64,000 nt of DNA from Evansella sp. AB-P1 (GTDB lineage Bacteria; Bacillota; Bacilli; Bacillales; Salisediminibacteriaceae), in NCBI RefSeq assembly GCF_029688925.1, contig NZ_JARUKY010000002.1, positions 238,275-302,274 on the forward strand. Reading direction: 5' to 3'. A program made the position numbers and the translations under genes. Positions 20,727-30,109 of the stretch are shown here, piece after piece (positions within the stretch are counted from its first letter, which is position 1; each line of letters opens with the position of its first letter). The notes beneath the pieces are model-generated. The model was not told the origin of the DNA. It saw nothing but the letters and a program-made list of their open reading frames with translations, and made no database searches.

Positions 20727-21668
20727 GTGAAATGGTCGGAAATATGTATTCATACGACGCAAGAAGCGGTTGAACCAGTAAGTAACATTTTGCATGAAGC
20801 AGGTGCATCAGGTGTTGTAATAGAAGACCCTCATGACTTAGTAAAAGTTTGGGATACTAATTTTGGAGAGATATATCAATTATCTCAAGATGATTACCCA
20901 GAGGAAGGTGTACTTGTAAAAGCTTATCTACCTATGAATAGCTTTTTAGGTGAGGCAGTAGATGCAATTAAAGAGTCCATTAACCAACTCCTTTCATTTG
21001 ATATTGATTTAGGGCATAATACAGTCTCCGTGAGTGAAGTTAACGAAGAGGAGTGGGCCACAGCTTGGAAAAAATATTATAAGCCTGTGAAAGTTTCCAA
21101 TTTAATAACGATAACACCTACATGGGAAGACTATGAAAAAGTACACGATGATGAATTAATCATTGAGTTAGATCCCGGGATGGCTTTTGGTACAGGAACT
21201 CATCCTACAACAGTATTATGTATTCAAGCACTAGAAAGATATCTTACTACTGGAGATGCTGTCATTGATGTAGGAACAGGTTCTGGCGTACTAACTATTG
21301 CTGCTGCAAAGCTAGGTGCATCTCATATACTAGCATTGGATTTAGATGAAGTGGCAGTAAATTCAGCTAAAATTAATGTAAAGCTAAATAAAACACAGGA
21401 GTTTGTAACAATTAAGCAAAATAATTTATTAAAAACGATAGATTATACTCCTAATTTAATCGTTGCAAATATCTTAGCTGAAGTTATTGTTCAAATGACG
21501 GATGATGCATTCTCATTGTTACAAGCTAGAGGTAAGCTTATTACTTCCGGGATAATAAAAGGTAAAAAAGAAGAAGTGAAAAATGCACTAGAGAATAGTG
21601 GATTTACTATTATAGAGACGATTGTAATGGAAGATTGGTTAGCTATAATAGCAGAGAAACCAGAATAG
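20727..21668 (+). CDS. prmA: Ribosomal protein L11 methyltransferase PrmA
   Basis: 313 residues. The N-terminal targeting domain (MKWSEICIHTTQEAVEPVSNIL) and the catalytic domain with DPGMAFGTGTHPTT, DVGTGSGVLTIAAAKLG and VANILAEV are clear. It trimethylates lysines of L11. GTG at 20727 is chosen because it gives the family N-terminus and follows AAGGGAG; an in-frame TTG nine bases earlier is less likely. It is part of the dnaK operon tail, as in B. subtilis (yqeT). Confidence 0.95.
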   Translation: MKWSEICIHTTQEAVEPVSNILHEAGASGVVIEDPHDLVKVWDTNFGEIYQLSQDDYPEEGVLVKAYLPMNSFLGEAVDAIKESINQLLSFDIDLGHNTVSVSEVNEEEWATAWKKYYKPVKVSNLITITPTWEDYEKVHDDELIIELDPGMAFGTGTHPTTVLCIQALERYLTTGDAVIDVGTGSGVLTIAAAKLGASHILALDLDEVAVNSAKINVKLNKTQEFVTIKQNNLLKTIDYTPNLIVANILAEVIVQMTDDAFSLLQARGKLITSGIIKGKKEEVKNALENSGFTIIETIVMEDWLAIIAEKPE

Positions 21669-21677
21669 GTGACAAAG

Positions 21678-22430
21678 ATGCAACGTTATTTTATTCAAAA
21701 GGAATATTTTAATAAAGATCATGTAACGATTACTGGTGATGCATCTAAGCATATTCGCCGTGTGATGAGAATGAAAAATGGTGATCAAATTATTTGTTGT
21801 ACTGAAGAAGGTACGTGTTATGTTTGTGAGCTTGAAGATATTACAGATGAATCAGTAAAAGGGAAACTAGTTAAAGAAGAATTGAAAAATGTGGAGTTAC
21901 CTATTCATGTTACGATTGCCCATGGTTTGCCTAAGGGTGATAAATTTGAGTGGGTTATTCAAAAAGGAACAGAGCTTGGTGCTTCACAATTTATACCATT
22001 TGAAGCAGAACGTTCTATTGTAAAATGGGATGAACGAAAATCAGTAAGGAAATTAGATCGTTGGAATAAAATTGCTCTTGAAGCTGCAGAGCAATCCCAT
22101 CGTCAATTTTTACCTACGGTTTCTAATGTACATTCCCTTACACTTTTTCTAAAAGAGTTTAGTCGTTATGATCAAGTGATCGTAGCTTATGAAGAAGCTT
22201 CTAAAGTGGATGAGAAAAGCCAATTATTTTCCGTTTTAAATAAGATGAACGTTGGAAATACTCTCTTATTTATTGTTGGACCAGAGGGTGGTTTTTCTGA
22301 TCGGGAAATAAAGTTAATGGAAGAGCATGGAGCTATTATTTGTGGATTAGGACCACGGATTCTTAGAAGTGAGACAGCTCCATTATATGGCTTAGCAGCC
22401 ATTTCCTATCATTTTGAATTAATGGGGTGA
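21678..22430 (+). CDS. rsmE: 16S rRNA m3U1498 methyltransferase RsmE
   Basis: 250-residue SPOUT methyltransferase that modifies U1498 of 16S rRNA. The C-terminal knot carries FIVGPEGGFSDREI and LGPRILRSETAPL, which bind SAM, and an N-terminal PUA-like domain precedes it. ATG at 21678 gives the usual MQRYFI start; the GTG at 21669 directly after the prmA stop is the alternative. Its end overlaps the start region of mtaB. Confidence 0.94.
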   Translation: MQRYFIQKEYFNKDHVTITGDASKHIRRVMRMKNGDQIICCTEEGTCYVCELEDITDESVKGKLVKEELKNVELPIHVTIAHGLPKGDKFEWVIQKGTELGASQFIPFEAERSIVKWDERKSVRKLDRWNKIALEAAEQSHRQFLPTVSNVHSLTLFLKEFSRYDQVIVAYEEASKVDEKSQLFSVLNKMNVGNTLLFIVGPEGGFSDREIKLMEEHGAIICGLGPRILRSETAPLYGLAAISYHFELMG

Positions 22431-22435
22431 TGAAT

Positions 22436-23782
22436 ATGCCAACGGTTGCTTTCCATACATTAGGATGTAAAGTAAATCATTATGAAACAGAAGCCATTTG
22501 GCAGCTGTTTCAAAAAGCGGGTTATGAAAAAACGGAATATGAAAATAGTTCCGATGTTTATGTTATAAATACTTGTACAGTTACAAATACTGGGGACAAA
22601 AAAAGTCGTCAAATTATCCGTCGTGCTATACGAAAAAATCCAGATGCTGTTGTTTGTGTTACGGGATGTTATGCACAAACATCTCCTGCAGAGGTTATGG
22701 CGATTCCTGGTGTAGATATCGTTGTTGGTACTCAAGATCGTCATAAATTACTACCATACATTGAACAGTTTCAAAAAGAACGGGAGCCAATCAATGGGGT
22801 AGGAAATATAATGAAGGCACGTGTATATGAAGAACTAGATGTACCTCAATTCACAGATCGTACACGGGCATCATTAAAAATACAAGAAGGCTGTAACAAT
22901 TTTTGTACGTTCTGTATTATTCCTTGGGCACGTGGATTAATGCGTTCTAGAAAGCCGGAGGATGTAATTAAGCAAGCGGAGCAGCTTGTAGAAGCAGGAT
23001 ATAAAGAAATTGTATTAACAGGTATTCATACAGGTGGTTATGGGGAGGACATGAAGGATTATAGTCTGTCCCATTTATTATTAGATCTTGAAAAGGTAGA
23101 AGGGCTAAAACGTATTCGAATTTCATCCATTGAAGCTAGTCAAATTACCGATGAAGTAATTCGCGTAATTGATCAGTCTGAGAAAATTGTGAATCATTTA
23201 CATGTTCCATTGCAATCTGGCTCTAACAGTGTGTTAAAAAGAATGAGAAGAAAGTATTCCACAGAGTTCTTCTTTGAAAGAATTGAAAAATTAAAGATAG
23301 CACTACCTGGTTTAGCTGTAACTTCTGATGTTATCGTTGGCTTTCCTGGTGAAACAGAGGATGAATTTGAAGAAACGTATGAGTTTATACGAAAAGTCGG
23401 ATTTTCAGAACTTCATGTTTTTCCATATTCAAAGCGTACAGGAACACCTGCAGCTAGAATGGAAGACCAAGTGGATGACGATGTTAAAAATACACGTGTC
23501 CATAAATTAATATCATTATCTAATCAATTAGCAAAAGAATATGCATCTAGGTACGAAGGTGAAGTTTTAGAAGTAATACCTGAAGAAGCTGATAAGGATA
23601 ATATAGAAAAAGATTATTTCATTGGCTATTCGGATAACTATTTAAAAGTTAAAGTTCCTGCAAATGAAAGTTTGATTGGGGAAATTGTAAAGGTTAAAAT
23701 AGACAAGGCTGGTTATCCATATAATTTTGGAAGCATTGTTAGAGTTGTAAAAAATGAAGTAAAGCAAGCAGCAAATGGTTAA
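22436..23782 (+). CDS. mtaB: MtaB, tRNA t6A37 methylthiotransferase
   Basis: 448 residues of the MiaB-like radical SAM family that makes ms2t6A at position 37 of tRNAs reading ANN codons. It has an N-terminal UPF0004 domain (TLGCKVNHYET, NTCTVT, VTGCYAQ give three cluster cysteines), a radical SAM core (CNNFCTFCIIPWARG) and a C-terminal TRAM domain. ATG at 22436 matches the family start and follows GGGGTGA; a GTG/ATG pair slightly upstream overlaps rsmE. Confidence 0.95.
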   Translation: MPTVAFHTLGCKVNHYETEAIWQLFQKAGYEKTEYENSSDVYVINTCTVTNTGDKKSRQIIRRAIRKNPDAVVCVTGCYAQTSPAEVMAIPGVDIVVGTQDRHKLLPYIEQFQKEREPINGVGNIMKARVYEELDVPQFTDRTRASLKIQEGCNNFCTFCIIPWARGLMRSRKPEDVIKQAEQLVEAGYKEIVLTGIHTGGYGEDMKDYSLSHLLLDLEKVEGLKRIRISSIEASQITDEVIRVIDQSEKIVNHLHVPLQSGSNSVLKRMRRKYSTEFFFERIEKLKIALPGLAVTSDVIVGFPGETEDEFEETYEFIRKVGFSELHVFPYSKRTGTPAARMEDQVDDDVKNTRVHKLISLSNQLAKEYASRYEGEVLEVIPEEADKDNIEKDYFIGYSDNYLKVKVPANESLIGEIVKVKIDKAGYPYNFGSIVRVVKNEVKQAANG

Positions 23783-23849
23783 GAAAATTTTGAAAAAATA
23801 ATAATTATTAAACTCCCAGTCTGATGGTAAGTTTGAGAGGATGAGAAAA

Positions 23850-24524
23850 ATGACTTCAGAATTAGCTCGAATGATTGACCATACGTTATTAAAGCCTGAT
23901 ACTACAAAGGAACAAGTAATTATTTTAGCGAATGAAGCAAAGGAGTACAGCTTTGCATCCGTATGTATTAACCCTGCATGGGTAAATACAGCATATGAAA
24001 TTTTAAAGGAGTCACCTGATGTAAAAGTATGTACTGTTATAGGATTTCCATTGGGGGCATCAACTCCTGAGGTAAAAACATTTGAAACGAAAAATGCAAT
24101 CGAAAATGGTGCAACAGAAGTGGACATGGTAATAAATATAGGGGCACTTAAAGATGGGGAAAATGATCTTGTTTTAAGGGATATTGAAGCAGTTGTTAAT
24201 GCAGCAAAAGGGAAAGCATTAACAAAAGTTATTATTGAAACCTCTTTATTATCAGATGAAGAAAAAATAAGAGCCTGCGAACTTTCAGTAAAAGCAGGAG
24301 CTGATTTTGTAAAAACATCTACTGGTTTTTCCGGTGGAGGAGCAACAGTAGAAGATATTAAACTAATGAGAAAAACAGTAGGACCAAATATAGGAGTCAA
24401 AGCTTCGGGCGGTGTCCGTGATCGTGAGACTGCAGATGCAATGATAAAAGCAGGAGCAACTCGTATTGGGGCTAGTTCTGGTATTGCCATCGTTCAAGGG
24501 GTTAAAGGCGAAGGAGACTATTAA
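23850..24524 (+). CDS. deoC: Deoxyribose-phosphate aldolase DeoC
   Basis: 224 residues. The class I aldolase converts 2-deoxyribose-5-phosphate to acetaldehyde and glyceraldehyde-3-phosphate in deoxynucleoside breakdown. Visible are [11 protein letters not shown], the Schiff-base region [14 protein letters not shown] and the phosphate-binding KASGGVRD. The ATG at 23850 has GAGAGG 9 bases upstream. In B. subtilis deoC lies in a different operon with nupC and pdp; here it stands alone between mtaB and the phosphate transporter. Confidence 0.95.
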   Translation: MTSELARMIDHTLLKPDTTKEQVIILANEAKEYSFASVCINPAWVNTAYEILKESPDVKVCTVIGFPLGASTPEVKTFETKNAIENGATEVDMVINIGALKDGENDLVLRDIEAVVNAAKGKALTKVIIETSLLSDEEKIRACELSVKAGADFVKTSTGFSGGGATVEDIKLMRKTVGPNIGVKASGGVRDRETADAMIKAGATRIGASSGIAIVQGVKGEGDY

Positions 24525-24540
24525 AAATAATTTTTATTGA

Positions 24541-24571
24541 AAAAACCAGGTGAATTAACTACCTGGTTTTT
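24541..24571. terminator. Bidirectional terminator between deoC and yqeW
   Basis: AAAAACCAGGT, 9-base loop, ACCTGGTTTTT. It separates convergent genes, and the stop codon of the minus-strand gene lies at its right edge. Confidence 0.9.
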
Positions 24572-25502
24572 AGTCTATAGATGTTTTATGGATCCACTGA
24601 ACAAAGACTGCGAAATGGTTTATAAAAGGAAGAAAAATAGTAGAACTTATGACATTAAAGGCTAGTGCAGCATGTGCAAGTTGTTGAGAAGGAGAAATTG
24701 CTAATCCTTCTATTACCGCAGAGAACAAACTGATAAATGGTAGAAAGAGTACTATTCCAATTAAATTCACCCAAATATGAGTATAGGCCGTAAGCTTTGC
24801 TTCTTTACTTCCTCCAAGACTAGCAAGCCATGCAGTTACGCAAGTACCTAGATTAGCACCAAGCATGATGAGGATAGAGGAGGTTAAGATTAATAAATTT
24901 TCATTCATAAAACTCATTGCAATGGCAGTGACAGCTGAACTAGATTGGATGATTGCACTTAATATTACACCTGCTGAAAGAGCAACAATGTTATACTCAT
25001 TCGTTGATAGTAACCACTCATAAACGATAGTTAAAGATGAAAGTGGATATGCTAATGTTTCAAAACCATGCATTGCAATAAGGATACAACTAAATCCGAA
25101 AAAGAAGCATCCTATGCAAAATAAAACTTGTTTTTTTGTGAATAATAAGGGTACTCCCAGTATTAAAAATGGGAATATTAGCCATGTTAAGTCGAATGCT
25201 AAAATCTCTAATGTTACCACAGTTCCTATATTTGCTCCTAAGATAATTCCAATAGAATGACGAAAATATATAAAGCCTGCTGAAACCAACCCTATTGTAA
25301 TAATCATTACTGCTGAGCTGCTTTGTAGAATTGCTGTTACAATTATCCCGACTCCAAAACCTTTAAGAGGATGATTGATAGTATTATGTAGCCATTTCTT
25401 CATACGTTCTCCTTGGATATGGAGAAGCCCTTGACGCATGACGGTCATTCCAAATAAAAATAATGCAATATAGATTGCGAACATAGATAAAATGTGGTTC
25501 AT
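24570..25502 (-). CDS. yqeW: Na/Pi cotransporter family protein YqeW
   Basis: 310-residue polytopic membrane protein of the NptA/PNaS family. Two inverted repeat halves each carry the QSSSA signature (LQSSSAVMIITIG and IQSSSAVTAIAMSF), which line the substrate pathway. A C-terminal PhoU domain is absent, as in the short YqeW form. Probable role is sodium-coupled phosphate transport. Start ATG lies behind GAGGAGGAGAC. Position next to rpsU matches B. subtilis. Confidence 0.9.
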   Translation of the reverse strand: MNHILSMFAIYIALFLFGMTVMRQGLLHIQGERMKKWLHNTINHPLKGFGVGIIVTAILQSSSAVMIITIGLVSAGFIYFRHSIGIILGANIGTVVTLEILAFDLTWLIFPFLILGVPLLFTKKQVLFCIGCFFFGFSCILIAMHGFETLAYPLSSLTIVYEWLLSTNEYNIVALSAGVILSAIIQSSSAVTAIAMSFMNENLLILTSSILIMLGANLGTCVTAWLASLGGSKEAKLTAYTHIWVNLIGIVLFLPFISLFSAVIEGLAISPSQQLAHAALAFNVISSTIFLPFINHFAVFVQWIHKTSID

Positions 25503-25601
25503 GAATGTCTCCTCCTCTCTTTTTATATGTATGGGAGAAATAGGACGAGGATGACAAGCAATTATATATACATAAATTTATACTCTTTTATGAGATAAAA
25601 G

Positions 25602-25630
25602 TTGACCGATAGACGTCATTCGTTTATAAT
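25602..25630 (+). promoter_or_regulatory. SigA promoter of rpsU-yqeY
   Basis: TTGACC, 17 bases, TATAAT, 60 bp ahead of rpsU. Confidence 0.85.
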
Positions 25631-25689
25631 CAACAAAGACATGCAAATAAGTGTGTCTTCGATTGGTTTTTTGGAGGGAGGGATATAGA

Positions 25690-25863
25690 ATGGCAGAAAC
25701 ACGTGTACGTAAAAATGAATCCATAGATGCTGCTCTTCGTCGCTTCAAGAGAACCATGTCAAAAGAGGGCACGTTGGCAGAAGTTCGGAAGCGCAAGCAT
25801 TATGAAAAACCGAGTATTAAGCGTAAGAAAAAGTCTGAAGCAGCTCGTAAGCGTAAGTTCTAA
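25690..25863 (+). CDS. rpsU: 30S ribosomal protein S21
   Basis: 57 residues, very basic: [21 protein letters not shown] onward, ending [10 protein letters not shown]21 binds the platform of the 30S subunit near the anti-Shine-Dalgarno sequence. The start is the ATG after GGAGGGAGG; the frame is open further upstream but without family similarity. Probably co-transcribed with yqeY, 17 bp downstream. Confidence 0.97.
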   Translation: MAETRVRKNESIDAALRRFKRTMSKEGTLAEVRKRKHYEKPSIKRKKKSEAARKRKF

Positions 25864-25880
25864 GGAGAGGGTGTAGTTCC

Positions 25881-26324
25881 TTGAATCTTCTTGATCAATT
25901 AAATCAAGATATGAAGGATGCGATGAAGAAAAAGGAGAAGCAACGTCTAACTGTTATCCGTTCACTAAAGTCAGCTTTACAAAATGAAGCAATTGACTTA
26001 GGGAGAGAATTATCAGATGATGAAAGCTTAACTGTTCTAAGTCGTGAAATGAAAAAACTTAAAGAATCCCTCCAAGGATATGAACAAGCCAATCGTGAAG
26101 ACCTAGTGGAAAAAACGAAGGTTGAGATTGAATTAGTAGAAGTTTATATGCCATCACAGCTTTCTGACGAAGAGTTGGAACAAATCGTTAAAGAAACAAT
26201 TAGCGAAGTTGGTGCAACCTCAAAAGCAGACATGGGGAAAGTGATGGGAGCCATCATGCCAAAGGTTAAGGGAAGAGCAGATGGTAAAAAAATTAATCAA
26301 CTTGTTCAAAAATTGCTAACGTAA
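25881..26324 (+). CDS. yqeY: GatB/YqeY domain protein
   Basis: 147 residues of the YqeY family, related to the tail domain of the GatB amidotransferase subunit. The family pattern [38 protein letters not shown] and [20 protein letters not shown] is complete. Its molecular role is uncertain; tRNA binding is inferred from the fold. Start is TTG behind AAGGAGAGGGTG. Linkage to rpsU is common in bacteria. Confidence 0.93.
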   Translation: MNLLDQLNQDMKDAMKKKEKQRLTVIRSLKSALQNEAIDLGRELSDDESLTVLSREMKKLKESLQGYEQANREDLVEKTKVEIELVEVYMPSQLSDEELEQIVKETISEVGATSKADMGKVMGAIMPKVKGRADGKKINQLVQKLLT

Positions 26325-26328
26325 TATG

Positions 26329-26358
26329 AACGCCTTGCAAAAGCAAGGCGTTTTTTAT
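26329..26358 (+). terminator. rpsU-yqeY terminator
   Basis: AACGCCTTGC, AAAA loop, GCAAGGCGTT, then a run of T's. Confidence 0.95.
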
Positions 26359-26513
26359 ATACATAACGAAGTAAGCATTAATAGTAACTAGAAATTAATT
26401 GTATTCTTACTTCATCGTTTTAAATTTTGAGCTTTATTAGTATAATATATAGGTGGGACGAGTAAAACATACTTATATATGGGATGCTGTAAAATCGTTC
26501 TGAAAATATTTAT

Positions 26514-26539
26514 TGAAACTTTATTTAAGCCCTTTCGTA
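26514..26539 (+). promoter_or_regulatory. SigW promoter of nfeD-floA-yqfB
   Basis: TGAAAC, exactly 16 bases, CGTA: a perfect match to the extracytoplasmic function sigma factor SigW consensus. It lies 44 bp upstream of the nfeD start. In B. subtilis the equivalent yqeZ-yqfA-yqfB operon belongs to the SigW regulon, so both the motif and the context agree. Confidence 0.9.
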
Positions 26540-26582
26540 TTTACAAGTAAGGTTCATTCCCTAGAAAGGAGGAAAGTTTATA

Positions 26583-27926
26583 ATGAAACGCTTAAGAGTT
26601 GGGTTCTTTTCCTTTTTACTTCTTTTTAGCTTAGTGTTATCTTTACTACCTACACAAGCAGACGGAGGTGGGGAAGGGAGACTAGTCTATTATATCCCAG
26701 TTGAACAGGCTGTAGAACGAGGTTTGTTAGCTTTTTTAGAACGATCAGTTGATACAGCCATTGAAGAAGGGGCAGATCACATTGTTTTTGAAATTAATAC
26801 TCCCGGTGGACTCGTAGATGCAGCAGGTGAAATAGCTTCATTAATTGGGGATTCACCAATACCTACCACTGCATTTATTGTTAGACAGGCAATGTCTGCA
26901 GGAGCATATATATCTCTTTATGCTGACAATATCGTAATGAAACCAGGTACAGAGATGGGGGCAGCACAAGTCATTGATGGATCTGGTACAGCAGCTGATG
27001 ATAAAGCTCATTCTGCATGGCTTGCAAGCATGAGGAATGCTGCAGAGCATAACGATCGTGATCCAGTATACGCTTTAGCTATGGCAGATCCATCTATTGA
27101 TTTGCCAGATTATAATGCACCAGCAGGTGAGCTATTAACTTTAACATCTAGTGAAGCACTGGAGGTTGGTTATGCAGAAGCAGTTGTACAGGACCGAGCT
27201 GAGCTTCTCCAATATTTAGGACTTGAAAATGCAGAAGAACGGGATATGGAAATAAGTTTTGCTGAACAAATTGCTCGTTTTGTAACAAGTCCAATTGTCA
27301 TACCGATATTACTATCTATTGGTAGTATGGGACTCGTCCTAGAATTATACTCACCAGGATTTGGAGTTCCTGGTATTATGGGCTTATCTGCACTTGTTCT
27401 GTTTTTCTTTGGACACCTTGTTGCCGGCTTTGCTGGTATGGAAACGTTTATCTTGTTTGGAGTAGGAATTGTTCTATTACTTATAGAAGTTTTTGTGCCA
27501 GGCTTTGGAATTTTTGGTATTATAGGTATTGGGTCCATTATCGGCAGTATGGTTCTTGCATCCTATTCGACAACTACTATTTTGTTTTCTTTATTATTAG
27601 CTACAGTTTTGACAATCATTATGTCCATTATATTCTTTAAGTACGTAGGCTACCGAGGTCCGTTAAAAAATGTTATTTTAAAAGATGCAACAAAAACGGA
27701 AGAAGGATATGTCTCTAATGTGACAAGAGAAGAAATTCTGGGGAAAACTGGCGAAGCTTTAACGGTATTAAGACCATCAGGAACAGCAATTATAAACGAT
27801 GAACGATTTGATGTAGTATCTGAAGGTGGATTTATCGAACAAGGAAAACTAGTAAAAGTTGTTGCAACTGCAGGATCTCGTATTGTTGTTAGAGAAGTAA
27901 GTAATAAGACTAATAAAAATGATTAA
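26583..27926 (+). CDS. yqeZ: NfeD family membrane serine protease-like protein (YqeZ)
   Basis: 447 residues, long-form NfeD. The order is a signal peptide (FFSFLLLFSLVLSLLPTQA), a ClpP-like domain with EINTPGGLVDAAGEI and the serine-containing MSAGAYISLYADNIVMKPG, four to five membrane spans (VIPILLSIGSMGLVLELY onward) and a C-terminal OB-fold NfeD domain. It works with the flotillin FloA encoded next in membrane microdomains and resistance to membrane-active agents. ATG has AAAGGAGG upstream. It is the first gene of the SigW operon. Confidence 0.94.
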   Translation: MKRLRVGFFSFLLLFSLVLSLLPTQADGGGEGRLVYYIPVEQAVERGLLAFLERSVDTAIEEGADHIVFEINTPGGLVDAAGEIASLIGDSPIPTTAFIVRQAMSAGAYISLYADNIVMKPGTEMGAAQVIDGSGTAADDKAHSAWLASMRNAAEHNDRDPVYALAMADPSIDLPDYNAPAGELLTLTSSEALEVGYAEAVVQDRAELLQYLGLENAEERDMEISFAEQIARFVTSPIVIPILLSIGSMGLVLELYSPGFGVPGIMGLSALVLFFFGHLVAGFAGMETFILFGVGIVLLLIEVFVPGFGIFGIIGIGSIIGSMVLASYSTTTILFSLLLATVLTIIMSIIFFKYVGYRGPLKNVILKDATKTEEGYVSNVTREEILGKTGEALTVLRPSGTAIINDERFDVVSEGGFIEQGKLVKVVATAGSRIVVREVSNKTNKND

Positions 27927-27941
27927 AAGGAGGAATTTAAA

Positions 27942-28943
27942 TTGAATAATGAAATAATGCTGATAATAATAATAGGTTTGGTTATTATTGCGTTCGCAAT
28001 TTTATTCACATTTGTACCAGTTGCACTTTGGATTTCAGCATGGGCAGCTGGCGTAAGAGTCGGTATTTTCACATTGGTAGGGATGAGGTTACGTCGCGTT
28101 ATCCCTCACCGTGTTGTTAATCCTTTGATTAAAGCTGTGAAGGCAGGTCTAGAAATAAATATTAATAAACTTGAGGGTCACTACCTTGCTGGGGGAAATG
28201 TGGACCGTGTTATCAATGCTTTAATTGCTGCCCAGCGTGCAAACATTGATTTAACCTTTGAACGTGCAGCAGCTATTGACTTAGCTGGTCGTGACGTTTT
28301 AGAGGCTGTGCAAATGAGTGTTAATCCTAAAGTAATTGAAACGCCATTTATTGCCGGTGTTGCGATGGACGGTATTGAGGTAAAAGCGAAAGCACGTATT
28401 ACAGTTCGTGCTAACATCGATCGACTAGTTGGGGGTGCTGGAGAAGATACAATTATTGCCCGTGTGGGTGAAGGTATCGTATCCACTATTGGTTCAGCAA
28501 AGACACATAAGGAAGTATTAGAAAATCCTGATATGATCTCCCAAACTGTGCTTAAAAAAGGGCTAGATTCAGGAACTGCATTTGAGATTCTATCCATTGA
28601 TATTGCAGATATCGATATCGGGAAAAACATTGGTGCAGGATTACAAACGGACCAAGCTGAAGCAGATAAGAAGATTGCGCAAGCAAAAGCAGAAGAACGC
28701 CGTGCAATGGCCGTAGCACAAGAGCAAGAAATGAAAGCAAGAGTTGAAGAAATGCGTGCGAAGGTTGTGGAAGCAGAAGCAGAAGTACCTCTTGCAATGG
28801 CAGATGCGTTCCGTTCTGGAAACATGGGTGTCATGGATTACATGAACATGAAAAATGTAATGGCTGATACCGATATGAGAGAATCTATTGGTAAAGCGAC
28901 AGATGACGGAAATGATGAAAACACAGATAGACGTAAAAAATAA
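27942..28943 (+). CDS. floA: Flotillin-like protein FloA
   Basis: 333 residues of the UPF0365/FloA family. A short N-terminal hydrophobic hairpin inserts in the membrane, followed by a PHB-like domain and an Ala/Glu-rich coiled coil ([23 protein letters not shown] region) that drives oligomerisation. It scaffolds lipid-raft-like domains. Start is TTG after AAAAGGAGG. The coding sequence shows a long open antisense frame, a by-product of its regular codon use. Confidence 0.96.
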   Translation: MNNEIMLIIIIGLVIIAFAILFTFVPVALWISAWAAGVRVGIFTLVGMRLRRVIPHRVVNPLIKAVKAGLEININKLEGHYLAGGNVDRVINALIAAQRANIDLTFERAAAIDLAGRDVLEAVQMSVNPKVIETPFIAGVAMDGIEVKAKARITVRANIDRLVGGAGEDTIIARVGEGIVSTIGSAKTHKEVLENPDMISQTVLKKGLDSGTAFEILSIDIADIDIGKNIGAGLQTDQAEADKKIAQAKAEERRAMAVAQEQEMKARVEEMRAKVVEAEAEVPLAMADAFRSGNMGVMDYMNMKNVMADTDMRESIGKATDDGNDENTDRRKK

Positions 28944-29011
28944 GATAGTCTTCCTTAAGTAATGGCTATATATGTTAAGAGAGCCTAACTAATAGAAAGG
29001 GGACGATTAGA

Positions 29012-29518
29012 ATGAATTTAATTGAATCGTTATTAGGAAACCCTTTCCTTCTATTTTTTCTCATTGCTGCCCTATTGAGCTTTTTCCAAGGATTCGGGAA
29101 GAAGAAAGAGGATCAACAACAATCCGGTAATAAAGGTCCACAAGAAAAACCTAAAAAAGAAGAAATAGACTGGCGAGAAATCTTTAAGCAGGAACAGGAG
29201 CCACCTAAGCAAGAACCAAAAAGACCTCCAAGTCAACCAAGAAGGCAGGAAACGTATACGGCTTCTATTGATGTTGAACATGAATTGAATAAAGGTAACA
29301 AAGAGCTTAATGATCGATATGAAAAAGCGAAACAGCGTAAAAGAGAGGTATTAGAGAGTACTGCTGATCTAAGTGATTCTCCTATCATTAAAGGAGATAT
29401 TACGAAAAGTAGTTCTAAAATTGATTTAAGCTTTAGTAAAATATCTCGAGAAGAAGCTGTGAAGGGGATTATTTGGTCAGAGGTATTAGGAAAGCCAAAA
29501 GCAAGAAAACACTCATAG
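29012..29518 (+). CDS. YqfB-position hypothetical protein
   Basis: 168 residues. It has one N-terminal hydrophobic segment (LLGNPFLLFFLIAALLSFFQGF), then a long hydrophilic Lys/Glu/Gln/Pro-rich region, and a more conserved-looking C-terminus (KISREEAVKGIIWSEVLGKPKARK). It fills the third place of the nfeD-floA operon, where B. subtilis has yqfB; I infer correspondence from position only. ATG follows AAAGGGGACG, and a strong terminator comes 11 bp after the stop. Likely a membrane-anchored accessory of the FloA system, but no domain was recognised. Confidence 0.75.
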   Translation: MNLIESLLGNPFLLFFLIAALLSFFQGFGKKKEDQQQSGNKGPQEKPKKEEIDWREIFKQEQEPPKQEPKRPPSQPRRQETYTASIDVEHELNKGNKELNDRYEKAKQRKREVLESTADLSDSPIIKGDITKSSSKIDLSFSKISREEAVKGIIWSEVLGKPKARKHS

Positions 29519-29529
29519 TTTCAATTAGA

Positions 29530-29561
29530 ACAAGGATGATTCGTTCATCCTTGTTTTTTTA
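29530..29561 (+). terminator. Terminator of the nfeD-floA operon
   Basis: ACAAGGATGA, 5-base loop, TCATCCTTGT, then T7. Confidence 0.95.
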
Positions 29562-29649
29562 TTTTTGTGATGAGATGACGTCTTTTCTGTTCTTATATGA
29601 TCTAGAAAACAGTAAAGAAGTATAGTGCAGGAAGATAGAAGACCTCCAA

Positions 29650-30022
29650 TGACCCTGCAAGTGGGAAAAAGGAGATTGCAGGTGTATGGAAGGTGGCCAA
29701 TAAGCCTGCAAATGGGAAAATGATGATGCAGGCATATAGAAGGTGGCCAATAAGCCTGCAAATGGGAAAATGATGATTGCAGGCACATAGAAGGTGGCCA
29801 ATAAGCCTGCAAATGGAAAAAGGAGATTTGCAGGCATATAGAAGGTGGCCAATAAGCCTGCAAATGGAAAAAGAAGGATTGCAGGCATATAGAAGGTGGC
29901 CAATAAGCCTGCAAACGTGAAAAAGGAGATTGCAGGCACATAGAAGCGAGCCAATAAGCCTGCAAAAGGAGAAAAGCGGGATTGCAGGCACATAGAAGCG
30001 AGCCAATAAGCTTACAAAAGCA
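29650..30022 (+). repeat. Tandem array B: 50-52-bp hairpin units
   Basis: About seven units. The GGCC or AGCC word in the loop recurs at 29695, 29745, 29796, 29847, 29898, 29949 and 30001, a period of 50-52 bp. Each unit is TTGCAGGC, CATATAGAAGGTGGCCAATAA-type loop, GCCTGCAAA, then an A/G-rich linker. The last unit has decayed (CTTACAA). Minus-strand open frames here translate to a repeated QAYWPPS-like peptide and are artefacts. Layout equals arrays A and C, but the stem sequence differs by paired changes. Confidence 0.92.
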
Positions 30023-30109
30023 AAAAGAAGAAGTGGTGAAACATTTGTTGAACTATTATTAATTGGAATAAGAATCGGGCAGTTTTTGCTCGGGTGTTCT
30101 TTTTGAGAG

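Noticed and set aside
28181..28834. A 217-codon minus-strand open frame inside floA
   Set aside because: Complete antisense shadow of a well-conserved gene, with no ribosome-binding site.
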